Part shown: one piece after another, positions 1-12,968 of the stretch
How positions within the stretch are numbered: the stretch's first letter is position 1
Layout: every line of letters begins with the position of its first letter
Assembly: GCA_022448165.1 (NCBI GenBank)
Contig: JAKVAS010000017.1
Span: 1 to 39,638, forward strand
Reading direction: 5' to 3'
Source of the DNA: Crocinitomicaceae bacterium
GTDB lineage: Bacteria; Bacteroidota; Bacteroidia; Flavobacteriales_D; Crocinitomicaceae
Length of the DNA stretch: 39,638 nucleotides
The notes under the pieces: model-generated
What the model was told of the DNA's origin: nothing
The model's input: the letters and a program-made list of their open reading frames with translations, nothing else
Database searches by the model: none
Translations under genes and position numbers: made by a program

Positions 1-675
1 TTCAAGTTTCTCGGCAATAGTATACCCTCTCAATTTCAATCGATCCAAACGGTTATTGTCAAATGTATCCTCATGTATTTTAGAATGCTTTACGCCACAA
101 CGTATTAATTTTGCTAAAATTTCATGCGTCCTTGGTTGAACAGATGAGAATCGAAATGAACCTGTATCTGTCATTATTCCCAAATATAATGGAGTTCCAA
201 TCGTTTCATTCATTAAATCCTCTGAAATACTTTCAGTTAATTCAACGATCAACTGAGATGTAGAACAAACATTTGGTTCAGAAACAGCAATATCAAAAAT
301 GTCTTCAGGATCAAGATGATGATCAATCATAATACGTTTTGCTGAACACTGTAATAATAACTCTCCCATCTCTCGACCAAGTCTACCTGAACCATTATAG
401 TCTAAGCAAAAAATGAGATCTGCGGAATTCATCTCCTTAACAACAGAGTCTTGATGATTTTCAAAATCAAGAATTTCAATATCTCCTTTTGCCCAAGTAA
501 TAAATGCAGGACAAGGGTCCGGATGACAAATTACAGCTGTTTTCCCAAGTGCTTTAAGCAAATGATATAACCCTAGTGAACTTCCAATAGAGTCTCCATC
601 GGGAGACCTATGACTTGTGATAACAATTCGGTTGGATTGCTCAACTATTTCTTGTATTTCTTTTGCTTTATTCAT
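1..675 (-). CDS. DHH-family phosphoesterase (NrnA-like oligoribonuclease/PAP phosphatase), truncated at window start
   Basis: Open frame on minus strand from ATG at 675 reading MNKAKEIQEIVEQSNRIVITSHRSPDGDSIGSSLGLYHLL...IMIDHHLDPED; DHH/DHHA1-type motifs (HRSPDGDS, DHH). Runs off the left edge. Confidence 0.88.
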   Translation of the reverse strand, partial: MNKAKEIQEIVEQSNRIVITSHRSPDGDSIGSSLGLYHLLKALGKTAVICHPDPCPAFITWAKGDIEILDFENHQDSVVKEMNSADLIFCLDYNGSGRLGREMGELLLQCSAKRIMIDHHLDPEDIFDIAVSEPNVCSTSQLIVELTESISEDLMNETIGTPLYLGIMTDTGSFRFSSVQPRTHEILAKLIRCGVKHSKIHEDTFDNNRLDRLKLRGYTIAEKLE

Positions 676-1553
676 CTAGCTAAGCACTATTTTGGTTTCT
701 GTTTCAATTCTTGTTTTTAACCCTTCGGATACAGGATATAACGGTGGACGAAGATTTGGTTGCATAATACCTTGCGTGGCTAGTGATATTTTCACCCCAC
801 CCGGATTTCCTTCCTCAAAAAACATGTTAGTCGACGGCAACAACTCATAATGCAATTGTTTTGCTATTTCGGTATTCCCTTCAATTGCCGCATTAACCAT
901 ATCACTAAACTTCTTCGGATAAGCATTTGCAACCACCGATATTACACCTTCAACTCCCACAGAAATTAGTGGTGCTGTAATTGCGTCATCTCCTGAAAGG
1001 ACACCGAAATCTTTCGGTTTATTACTTACAATATCCATAATCTGAGAAAAGTCTCCTGATGCCTCTTTCACTGCAACAATATTATCAACAGTTCGCGCTA
1101 TTTCCAACGTTGTTTCTGCCTTTACATTTGACCCCGTTCTTCCCGGAACATTGTACAAGATAATGGGAAGATCAGTACAAGAAGCAATGTATCTATAATG
1201 TTCTAGAATTCCTTTTTGCGTTGGTTTGTTGTAATAAGGAGACACAGATAAAATACCATCAATATCAGAAGGTAGTTGCTTTAATAGCTCTCCTACGGCT
1301 CGTGTATCATTACCTCCAACACCAAAAACAATCTTCAATTGTCCTTTATTTTCCTCTTGAACAATCGATAAAGTTTTCAATTTTTCCTCCATAGATAAAA
1401 CAGGAGACTCACCTGTTGTACCTTGAACTACAAGAAAGTTTGTACCATTATCTATTTGATAACGAACTAATCTTTTCAATGCTCCTTCATCGATAGATAA
1501 ATCACTTTTGAATGGAGTAACTAATGCTACTCCCGTTCCTACAAATGGATTTT

Positions 1554-1557
<4 letters not shown>
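676..1557 (-). CDS. dapA: 4-hydroxy-tetrahydrodipicolinate synthase
   Basis: 293 aa; GTGVALVTPF, GTTGESPVLS, YNVPGRTG, VKEASGD motifs of DapA. Confidence 0.96.
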
Positions 1558-4895
<3,338 letters not shown>

Positions 4896-4900
4896 TCTTC

Positions 4901-5548
4901 TTAGTTTTTTCCTTTAAAATAATGGGTGTATCCAAACCCTACTAACAGGTAAGATGTAACCGTATTAAATGAGGCAGGATCATATCCTCCATTTGAGCTT
5001 AAACCAATGTGTTCGGGTTGAAAACCCTTTCCTTGAACACCATATCCAATAATCCAACGATATGAATTTTGCTCATCCGAAGTCAACACAAACCCCACAG
5101 TTGCTTCTATTAAAGAAGATCCGACTTGAACATTTACAACATTCACTCCCTTTGATTGATAAGATGAAAAAAAACTTTGATTATACCCCATTTTAACTCC
5201 CAAATCCGTTGCAAATCGATCACTATGAAACTTATCCCAACCCAACTTTAGAAAACCGCCTGCTGAATGAACACCGCCAAGCCTAGGCTCTGGAACACTA
5301 AATTCATTTATAGTAAAATAGGAATACTTAACCCCTGCACCAAAATGAAAGTGAAACGGAAAAGAATACTGAGCATATGGACTTACATTCACCAATCCCT
5401 GCATAACATCCCCAAACAAAGGATTCGTAACTGACACAGGCAAACCTAACTCTACATTAAATGTATATTTGGGGTTTATCTTTTGTGCTACAGTCGAGGT
5501 GTAAAAGCACAAACAAAAAACGAGTGAATAAATAACTTTTCTCATCAT
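4901..5548 (-). CDS. Outer-membrane beta-barrel-like secreted protein
   Basis: Signal peptide MMRKVIYSLVFCLCFYTSTVAQ; alternating aromatic/beta-strand pattern, ends GYTHYFKGKN. Confidence 0.6.
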   Translation of the reverse strand: MMRKVIYSLVFCLCFYTSTVAQKINPKYTFNVELGLPVSVTNPLFGDVMQGLVNVSPYAQYSFPFHFHFGAGVKYSYFTINEFSVPEPRLGGVHSAGGFLKLGWDKFHSDRFATDLGVKMGYNQSFFSSYQSKGVNVVNVQVGSSLIEATVGFVLTSDEQNSYRWIIGYGVQGKGFQPEHIGLSSNGGYDPASFNTVTSYLLVGFGYTHYFKGKN

Positions 5549-5584
5549 AATACCTAACGCTAATCTACCAATTTAATTTCATTA

Positions 5585-5619
5585 TTGACACCCCTATATT
5601 GAAATTAGGTGTACTTTTG
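5585..5619 (+). promoter_or_regulatory. Bacteroidota-type promoter (TTG ... TACTTTTG) for DMT transporter
   Basis: TTG at 5585-5587, TACTTTTG (TAnnTTTG) at 5612-5619, spacer 24 nt (slightly long). Confidence 0.55.
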
Positions 5620-5623
5620 CGCC

Positions 5624-6511
5624 GTGAATAAAGGAATTGCTTACATCATTCTTGCGGGAATTTGTTTTACTGTTGTAAACTTCTTCGTAAAACTTCTAGG
5701 TCCCAATGGTTCGACTCCTCTTTTTGAGAATCTGCAGACCTACCCTGCACATGAACTAGTGCTTGCTCGTTCGATTATTTCATTTATAATTAGTTATGCA
5801 ATTATTCGAAAGCGAAAATTAACTGTCTTAGGAAATAATCGTCTTTGGTTAATTATTAGGGGGCTTGCAGGTACAATCGCCCTCACTATTTTCTTCTATA
5901 GCATGCATCATCTGCCCTTAGCAATTGCTGCCATCGTTCAATATTTAGCACCAATATTCACAATATTCTTTGCGATTATACTTCTAAAGGAAAAAGTTCG
6001 TAAAATTCAATGGATATTTATTACGATGTCCTTTATTGGAGTATTATTCATAGGACTTGACAAACTACTATTAAATTCCAACAACCTATCATTTTTATGG
6101 TTAGGACTTGGGATAGTTTCAGCCGTTTTTTCTGGTCTTGCTTATACGGCAATTTTGAAACTAAAAAGTACAGATAATGCACTCACAATTGTCATGTACT
6201 TTCCAATGATTGCGATCCCTGTGATGACCTTATTCTGCTTATTTGAATTTACCATGCCAAAAGGAATTGAATGGATTATCTTATTGATAATTGGAGTATT
6301 TACTCAATTCGCACAGATACTAATGACAAAAGCACTTCATAATGGCTCAGCATCTACCATTACGCCATTTCAATACATTGGTGCGGTATATGCTTTTTTA
6401 ATTGGGTATTTCATTTTTGATGAAATCACAAGCTGGATAATTGATATTGGAATGATTCTAGTTGTATTAGGTGTATTACTGAATGCACTGTCAAGGCGAT
6501 CAAAATCGTGA
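5624..6511 (+). CDS. EamA/DMT-family transporter
   Basis: About 10 hydrophobic segments, EamA-like duplication. The ORF-track GTG at 5609 is upstream of or within the -7 element, so GTG at 5624 (VNKGIAYIILAG) is the likelier start. Confidence 0.88.
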   Translation: MNKGIAYIILAGICFTVVNFFVKLLGPNGSTPLFENLQTYPAHELVLARSIISFIISYAIIRKRKLTVLGNNRLWLIIRGLAGTIALTIFFYSMHHLPLAIAAIVQYLAPIFTIFFAIILLKEKVRKIQWIFITMSFIGVLFIGLDKLLLNSNNLSFLWLGLGIVSAVFSGLAYTAILKLKSTDNALTIVMYFPMIAIPVMTLFCLFEFTMPKGIEWIILLIIGVFTQFAQILMTKALHNGSASTITPFQYIGAVYAFLIGYFIFDEITSWIIDIGMILVVLGVLLNALSRRSKS

Positions 6512-6533
6512 TTATTTTACTATCTTTAATCCT

Positions 6534-7454
6534 ATGAGTCAGAAGATAGAACGGGATAAACTTGCGCTTTTTGGAAATCTTGAAATACTTGCCAAACAGG
6601 TAGTTGAAGGATTCATAACAGGACTTCATAAAAGTCCTTTTCACGGGTTTTCTGTGGAATTTGCTGAGCACCGTCTCTACAACAAGGGAGAATCTACTAG
6701 ACACATCGACTGGAAACTTTATGCAAGAACTGGTAAACTATTCACAAAAAAATATGAAGAAGAAACAAATCTTCGTTGCCAAATTGTTATTGATTGCTCA
6801 AGCTCCATGCTTTATCCTGTAGATGCTATTGAGAATAAACTACAATTTTCAGTATATGCTGCGGCTTCATTAATAGAACTTTTAAAAAAGCAACGTGATG
6901 CTGTTGGACTCTCTTTATTTACAGATAAGATTGAATTGCACACTGCAACAAAATCATCCATGCGCCACCATCGATACTTATATAGTGAGCTAGAGAAACA
7001 CTTAAATCAATTCAATAAAAGCGAACACAAAGCAACATCAACCATACAATCACTTCATGATATCGCTGAATTGTCGCATCAGCGAAGTTTGATAATCGTA
7101 TTCTCTGATCTACTAGATAATCCTGAGCACCAAGATGAGTTCTTTCAAGCACTTCAACACTTAAAACATAACAAGCATGAAGTAATTGTTTTCCATACTA
7201 TGGACAAAAAATCTGAATTAGATTTTGAATTAGAAAATCGTCCATACAATCTTATAGACATGGAAACTGGAGACAGCATAAAGCTCCAACCCAATCAATT
7301 CAAAGAAGAATACTCAAAATCAATTCAATCTTACTTTAAAAACATCGAAATGAAATGTGCTGATTATCACATTGATTTTATGCCTGCAGATATCGCAAAA
7401 GGATATAATGATGTTTTGCTTAGATACCTATTAAAACGGCAACGTTTACACTAA
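6534..7454 (+). CDS. DUF58 domain-containing protein (vWA-like)
   Basis: MSQKIERDKLALFGNLEILAKQVVEGFITGLHKSPFHGFSVEFAEHRLYNKGESTRHIDWKLYARTGKLFTKKYEEE is typical DUF58; ATG at 6534 preferred over the longer ORF start. Confidence 0.9.
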   Translation: MSQKIERDKLALFGNLEILAKQVVEGFITGLHKSPFHGFSVEFAEHRLYNKGESTRHIDWKLYARTGKLFTKKYEEETNLRCQIVIDCSSSMLYPVDAIENKLQFSVYAAASLIELLKKQRDAVGLSLFTDKIELHTATKSSMRHHRYLYSELEKHLNQFNKSEHKATSTIQSLHDIAELSHQRSLIIVFSDLLDNPEHQDEFFQALQHLKHNKHEVIVFHTMDKKSELDFELENRPYNLIDMETGDSIKLQPNQFKEEYSKSIQSYFKNIEMKCADYHIDFMPADIAKGYNDVLLRYLLKRQRLH

Positions 7455-8794
7455 GCAGAATGTAAAGGAGCTAATAAATCTAAGACAGTTTTTACTGGAG
7501 TAAAATTTTCTCCTGAAACTTCTACAAAAATTGTATTCCAATTACTCATGGCTCCATTCCACAACCCAGGAAGCTCTCTGTAATTAACGGTTTGTCCTTT
7601 ATGATCTTTCTTAACGACAATACAATGATCTGAATTAGAAAACTTCGTGATATCTAGGCGGTTTCCGTAAACATCTGTTTTCGCCGCTGCAATTATAACA
7701 GGATTGAAATGGCTACTAGATTTTAACAATTCTTGATCTTCTTCTTTATTTGAGATCTGAACCTTTTCAATAATCTGTTTAGATTGAACCCCTTCAGTTT
7801 TAATCCAAAACGGACCACCACCTGGAGCACCTTCATTCTTTACCATCCCGCAAATTCTTGTTGGGCGCAAAAACACTTGTTCTAAAGAAGTCTCATCAAA
7901 CAAATTGAGTTCAGATGCGTGTAAAAATTGATACTTCTTATTTAATTGAATCAATCCTTCCTTTGTGAAATTTGATTTTAAGGCTAATAAATCCGATTTA
8001 AAACAATCCAATACGTTTAACAATTGCCTCCACATTTTCGTAGAGCTTTCTGAATGTTTCTGATGCTGAATGTTATCAATGTTCTTAATCAAAAGAATAT
8101 CCGCATCAACATCGTTCAAATTGCTCAATAGAGCTCCATGTCCAGCCGGTCTTCTCAAAGCACTCCCATTATCCATTACCATTTTCTGATGCTCATCAAA
8201 ACAATAGGCATTCGTATCAATACTCTGACTCGAATAAGATAAGTCAATAGAATTGGAAGACACTCCAAGTGAATTAACACTTTCCGCTATCACTTCTTTA
8301 AAATCTTCTTGAACAGTAAAATGAACACCAACACCTTTAGGAAAAATATTCTTTGCCTGAATTATTTGTTCTTGAAATGGATTTAGATATTCATCATCAT
8401 AGATATGAAATGGGATTAATCCCTTTGGAAGGTCATTAGCTTCTAAAACAAACTTTGCCTTTTCCAGATCAGACAACTGATCAAATGATTCTCCACACTC
8501 ATTCTTCGCACTCTTGTATAGGGCCAGTGATTTAATACTTTCGAAAAAAAGCTTTATTTCATCAGTATACTTTTGCTTCATGACAAACTCACGCAAAAAG
8601 CTAAACATACGTGACCCTGAACCAGATGCAGGAATGAAAAAACTGACCTTTTGATCATTAAACGAATCATCAAAAGAATCCAACGAAATAATGCCATTTC
8701 CCACCCCACACGCTTCAATCAATTTAAGATGCTTTTTATCCTCAAAAACTTGTCTTTTTTGATCCAATATCGATTGTTCGCTATTCTTTTCCAT
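7451..8794 (-). CDS. DUF4301 family protein (nucleotidyltransferase-like)
   Basis: 447 aa; FFIPASGSGSRMF nucleotidyltransferase-like loop, GHGALLSNLND, GAPGGGPFWI; matches DUF4301 from recall. Confidence 0.8.
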   Translation of the reverse strand: MEKNSEQSILDQKRQVFEDKKHLKLIEACGVGNGIISLDSFDDSFNDQKVSFFIPASGSGSRMFSFLREFVMKQKYTDEIKLFFESIKSLALYKSAKNECGESFDQLSDLEKAKFVLEANDLPKGLIPFHIYDDEYLNPFQEQIIQAKNIFPKGVGVHFTVQEDFKEVIAESVNSLGVSSNSIDLSYSSQSIDTNAYCFDEHQKMVMDNGSALRRPAGHGALLSNLNDVDADILLIKNIDNIQHQKHSESSTKMWRQLLNVLDCFKSDLLALKSNFTKEGLIQLNKKYQFLHASELNLFDETSLEQVFLRPTRICGMVKNEGAPGGGPFWIKTEGVQSKQIIEKVQISNKEEDQELLKSSSHFNPVIIAAAKTDVYGNRLDITKFSNSDHCIVVKKDHKGQTVNYRELPGLWNGAMSNWNTIFVEVSGENFTPVKTVLDLLAPLHSA

Positions 8795-8826
8795 TAATTC
8801 CTTAAAGATTCTTTATTTTGCACGTT

Positions 8827-9579
8827 GTGAAACTTCTGCTCGAATATATAAAATATCGCTGGAAAGCAAAACTAAGACATGGTATTCATTCACCTTTTGT
8901 GTATGATCTATCTGACAACTGCTTGTCTATCTCCATATCCAAAGAAGATCAACAATCTTTAAACGCGTTTTTCTCGAAGCTCAGTAGCGATAATAGAACA
9001 ATAGACATTCAAGATTTTGGTGCTGGCTCTAAACGTTTAAGTTCACATCGAAAAGTTTCTAAAATACTATCAAATAGCTCATCTAAAGGAAAGTATGGCA
9101 AACTACTTTATCAAATATCAAAACATTATCGTCCCGAAAGAACATTAGAGCTTGGAACATCTTTAGGAGTAGGAACACACTACTTACACCTTGGATTTCC
9201 CGAAGGAAAAATCACAACAATTGAAGCCTGCCCCAACACACGTTCAATCGCACTTGAAAATCTTCCAACAGGAATAAACAGCATTCAAAGTACATTTTCC
9301 AACTACCTGCCTCAAATAGCAAAATCATTCGATTTGGTATTTATTGACGGACATCATGACGGTGACGCATTGTTAAAATACCTTGAAGAGTCTGATCAAT
9401 TCACTCATGACGATACAATTTTTATACTGGACGACATTCGCTGGAGTGCTTCTATGAAGGCAGCATGGAATAAAATTATCGATAATCCAAAATATAATGT
9501 CACATTAGATTTTTTCAGAGTAGGAATCATAGTAAAACGACCAACTCAAGAAAAAGAACACTTCTCTCTCAGAATGTAG
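8827..9579 (+). CDS. Class I SAM-dependent methyltransferase (O-methyltransferase-like)
   Basis: RTLELGTSLGVGTHYL SAM motif, FDLVFIDGHHDGDALLKYL, DDTIFILDDIRWS; likely GTG start at 8827 (ORF track: TTG 8818). Confidence 0.82.
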   Translation: MKLLLEYIKYRWKAKLRHGIHSPFVYDLSDNCLSISISKEDQQSLNAFFSKLSSDNRTIDIQDFGAGSKRLSSHRKVSKILSNSSSKGKYGKLLYQISKHYRPERTLELGTSLGVGTHYLHLGFPEGKITTIEACPNTRSIALENLPTGINSIQSTFSNYLPQIAKSFDLVFIDGHHDGDALLKYLEESDQFTHDDTIFILDDIRWSASMKAAWNKIIDNPKYNVTLDFFRVGIIVKRPTQEKEHFSLRM

Positions 9580-10261
9580 TTGTCAAAAGATCAAGTAATT
9601 CTGGCTGTTCGCTTGTTGGAATAGAATACGAAACCCCCACTTCTTCCCCTTCAAAAATACCATCAGGGTGATCATCTTCACCCCTTGTAGCACCAGTTGC
9701 ATTAGCCAAAACAGCATGAGAAAGACCATTTTCCACATCTTGAACATCTGAATCAACCAATTCGAATTCATTAACATCTAAATCCAAAACAGGTGAAGTA
9801 CTAGAAACTTCCTCTTCTAAAAGGTCAAGATTATTTTCATCAGCAATCTCTTCAGTTTTGTGTTCATCAGAAGCCACTAATTGTTTTTCACTTGAATCAA
9901 TTGACGTATTATTTAAAAATGGAATTGTTAAAAACACCAACAATCCAACAGCTGCTATTTGAACCAAAGGTTGACGATGCAATGGTTTATTTTTTGGAAC
10001 AATGGAGGCTAACATGGAACTATACCATACTCCTGTAGCCTTCGGATAAGTAGAAACAAACAATTCATCCAATTCTTTCTTCGTTTCCTTCTTAGGCAAT
10101 ACCCTTGACGCCATCGCAACACCGTCAACATCTAGAAACACCTGTTTAAGATTATTAAATTCATCTTCATTTGTACAAATATCTGACAACTCAACTTTTT
10201 CCTCAACAGAAAGTGACTTAAACTCCTTTTCTCGTACTATATCTATTATATCCTTTACCAT
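9569..10261 (-). CDS. Single-pass membrane protein, candidate anti-sigma factor
   Basis: 230 aa; N-terminal soluble region, one TM helix (LVQIAAVGLLVFLTIPFL), long acidic C-terminal region; immediately downstream of an ECF sigma gene. Confidence 0.5.
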   Translation of the reverse strand: MVKDIIDIVREKEFKSLSVEEKVELSDICTNEDEFNNLKQVFLDVDGVAMASRVLPKKETKKELDELFVSTYPKATGVWYSSMLASIVPKNKPLHRQPLVQIAAVGLLVFLTIPFLNNTSIDSSEKQLVASDEHKTEEIADENNLDLLEEEVSSTSPVLDLDVNEFELVDSDVQDVENGLSHAVLANATGATRGEDDHPDGIFEGEEVGVSYSIPTSEQPELLDLLTTTF

Positions 10262-10262
10262 C

Positions 10263-10856
10263 CTATCTATTCATTATCGGATTAAAATCTTTCAAGCTTT
10301 TTGCCAAATACTTAGTAGCATAAAATAAGCGTGACTTCACCGTCCCATCACTTATCTCTAGCACTTCAGCAATCTCTTTTATAGACAAACCATTCAAATG
10401 TCTTAGTTTAAACACTTCGCTATGTTTTAAATCTAAATCATCAAGACTCATTTCAAACCTCTCACGAAACTGTCCATCTTGAACCTCATTCATAACATTA
10501 GCTCCCTCATCACTGACTGGATAAGAACTATCTAAACCATTACTTATATTCTTTCTAACTTCTTGTTTCTTATACTCGTTTTTGCACATATTATTTGCTA
10601 CCGAATAAACCCATGTTTTAAACCTTCTAGAAGGATCGAATAATTCAGGTCTTTTAATAATTTTAGCAAAAATATCATGGACAAAATCCTCTGCCTTTTC
10701 GCGGTCTTTCCATAACATTCGTATGAAATATCCAAGCAAAGCACTAGCGTATCGCGCATAGATTTCATCAAATGCCCGTTTATCCCCCTTAGAAATAGAG
10801 ATCATCAAGTCTTCATCAGACATCGATTTATATTGCGGTTTTATCAATCGCATCAA
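10263..10856 (-). CDS. RNA polymerase sigma factor, sigma-70/ECF family
   Basis: 197 aa; region 2 (AFDEIYARYASALLGYFIRML...DIFAKI) and region 4 (LRHLNGLSIKEIAEVLEISDGTVKSRLFYA). Confidence 0.93.
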   Translation of the reverse strand: MMRLIKPQYKSMSDEDLMISISKGDKRAFDEIYARYASALLGYFIRMLWKDREKAEDFVHDIFAKIIKRPELFDPSRRFKTWVYSVANNMCKNEYKKQEVRKNISNGLDSSYPVSDEGANVMNEVQDGQFRERFEMSLDDLDLKHSEVFKLRHLNGLSIKEIAEVLEISDGTVKSRLFYATKYLAKSLKDFNPIMNR

Positions 10857-12124
10857 TAGCTACTCTTCAATTGTTGTACTCTTTCGTACTTTTTACACTG
10901 AACACTCACTTTATCACTTATCTTGTCAACTTCATCCTTCTTCTTTTGCTCTCCCCTTTCACCATACACCTTTCGTAATTGAAGTAACATAGGGAGATAA
11001 TTTGCTGATAAATCCTTAGCTTTTTGGTTTGTCGCTTGATGAATAACAGTCTTTTCAAACTCTTCATTCCAGAGATAATCATTCTTGTAGAAGTTATTAT
11101 AATCTTCCTCATGATATTCAAAAACCAATCCAACCACGTAAATTTTATCCTTTATTTGCTGAAGATACTCTTTGGGAATTGTCATTGAAATTCCAAGTCC
11201 CTTGGACTTATTCAATTCACAAAATTGAACGAAATAATCCACATCAATCGTGTCACGTTTAGGAAGAACATACCCTTTATCCATTAAAAATGTTCTATAG
11301 ACATCACTTTGCATAAAGTCTAAAGAAATTAATGTAACATCAGATCTTAACTTTTCAATATTCTGCGCATTCCAAGCTCCATAAGAATCATCAAACCCAT
11401 GTGTGATAAGCGTACCATTTTCGGGTGTTGAACGAAGAAGATCTTTTGAATATTCAATTACCGGTACGCTTAAACGGTTAGCCTCTTTTAACAATCCTAA
11501 GTATTTGATTCCATTTACAGAATCATTAGTAATTATACTACAAGCTGCCAATTGAACATGAACATCTGAATTATTAGGACGTAACCTTTCTGCTTCTTTG
11601 AGACTTGATATCAAATCAAGATCATAATTTCCAGCAATAAATGTATAGTAATGATACTCGAACGAATTGGGTGCATTTAACTGAAAGTATCCAACAGCTT
11701 CATCCATTTTCTCTTGTTGAACAATAGATGGTGAACGCTGAGTACGTTGTGTTTTAGCTCCATTTTGTGAATAAGAAAAGTTAAACTCTGCAGACCTATA
11801 AGCTTCTGTTTGCTGATAATTACTTGGAGACATATCAAGCTCTTTTTCAGAAGACATCTGAATTGTTCCATATGGTTTCGGTTCAACAACTGATTCCGTA
11901 TTAACTTCAGACTCCCCACCAACCTTCAGGTGTTTTTTCCTTGACTCTTTAACAGCAGATTTCGGTTTAAACAATTGACCTTTATTAACCACTATAGAGT
12001 CTACTTCTTCAACCTCATTTTTAACATCAGGTTCATTCTCAACTTGTGGAACGGAGTTTGTTACCTCCTGCGCCTCCGCACAGCCATTTAAAATCAATAA
12101 AATACAAACAAAAAAACTTCGCAT
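10853..12124 (-). CDS. Predicted lipoprotein with region resembling the soluble domain of DUF2723 proteins
   Basis: Lipobox-like MRSFFVCILLILNGCAEAQ; central repeat region; segment LRPNNSDVHVQLAAC... and LITHGFDDSYGAWNAQNIEKLRSDVTLISLDFMQSDVY. Confidence 0.6.
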   Translation of the reverse strand: MRSFFVCILLILNGCAEAQEVTNSVPQVENEPDVKNEVEEVDSIVVNKGQLFKPKSAVKESRKKHLKVGGESEVNTESVVEPKPYGTIQMSSEKELDMSPSNYQQTEAYRSAEFNFSYSQNGAKTQRTQRSPSIVQQEKMDEAVGYFQLNAPNSFEYHYYTFIAGNYDLDLISSLKEAERLRPNNSDVHVQLAACSIITNDSVNGIKYLGLLKEANRLSVPVIEYSKDLLRSTPENGTLITHGFDDSYGAWNAQNIEKLRSDVTLISLDFMQSDVYRTFLMDKGYVLPKRDTIDVDYFVQFCELNKSKGLGISMTIPKEYLQQIKDKIYVVGLVFEYHEEDYNNFYKNDYLWNEEFEKTVIHQATNQKAKDLSANYLPMLLQLRKVYGERGEQKKKDEVDKISDKVSVQCKKYERVQQLKSSY

Positions 12125-12209
12125 AACTACGTATTTGATTATATGTACACCTTATTTTAGAAAAGGTTCAAATAAAGTTAAAGAATCTTTTGAGAAGCCA
12201 CAAACAGGA

Positions 12210-12887
12210 TCAAGAATCCCCGGCAAATAAAAACTTATTAGGAGAAACAAGATTTGTTTTAACAGCATACATGACGATCCCCGCAGTGTTTCGAACACCT
12301 AATTTCGCCATAATATTTTTTCTATGAGTTCCTACCGTATGACTACTAATGAACAACTTTTCCGCTATCTGCCCATTTGTATAGCCCTCCGAGATTAATA
12401 CAATAATTTCTGACTCTCTTTGAGAAAGAACAATTGGATCGCATGTAAAAGACTCTAAATCCAGATCATTAACATCTAAATTTGCCTCTTGAATTGTTTC
12501 TAAAATTTGACCACAAAAGAAGCTACTTCCATTTTGAGTCTCCTTAACTGCATCAACAATTTCAACCAGAGAACAATCTTTTTTAACATAGCTCTTAACT
12601 CCTGATTTTAATGCATGAACTAACGTTTGAGCAGATTGTTCAGGGGTAATCGCCAAAACATTAACCGATTTATCCTTAGCTAAAAGTTGAGAAACAACAT
12701 CAATTGTAAAACCTGGAGCTGTATAATCAATGACTAACAGTTCTATACCAAAATTCTCGAAAATGCTCAATAGCTCTTCGCTATTAGAAGCCTCTCCTAC
12801 AATTTCAATATTCGTTTCTTTATTCAAAGCAGAACGAATTCCTAATCGAATTAATTCATTACTATCTGCAAGAATAAGTTTCACCAT
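12210..12887 (-). CDS. Response regulator, LuxR/NarL family
   Basis: Receiver-like N-terminus, C-terminal HTH LSQRESEIIVLISEGYTNGQIAEKLFISSHTVGTHRKNIMAKLGVRN. Confidence 0.93.
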   Translation of the reverse strand: MVKLILADSNELIRLGIRSALNKETNIEIVGEASNSEELLSIFENFGIELLVIDYTAPGFTIDVVSQLLAKDKSVNVLAITPEQSAQTLVHALKSGVKSYVKKDCSLVEIVDAVKETQNGSSFFCGQILETIQEANLDVNDLDLESFTCDPIVLSQRESEIIVLISEGYTNGQIAEKLFISSHTVGTHRKNIMAKLGVRNTAGIVMYAVKTNLVSPNKFLFAGDS

Positions 12888-12968
12888 TATTTAGAATCAA
12901 TTTATATAAGCAAATATAGTTAGAATTCCAAAAAGAACACGGTCTTCAGAAGATATATTTTATTAAAA

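Noticed and set aside
1082-1090. TTATCAACA DnaA-box-like 9-mer
   Set aside because: Isolated, inside dapA coding sequence; expected by chance in AT-rich DNA.
9583-11922. Minus-strand alternative-frame ORFs 9583-9777, 10918-11133, 11677-11922
   Set aside because: Out-of-frame within well-supported coding genes.
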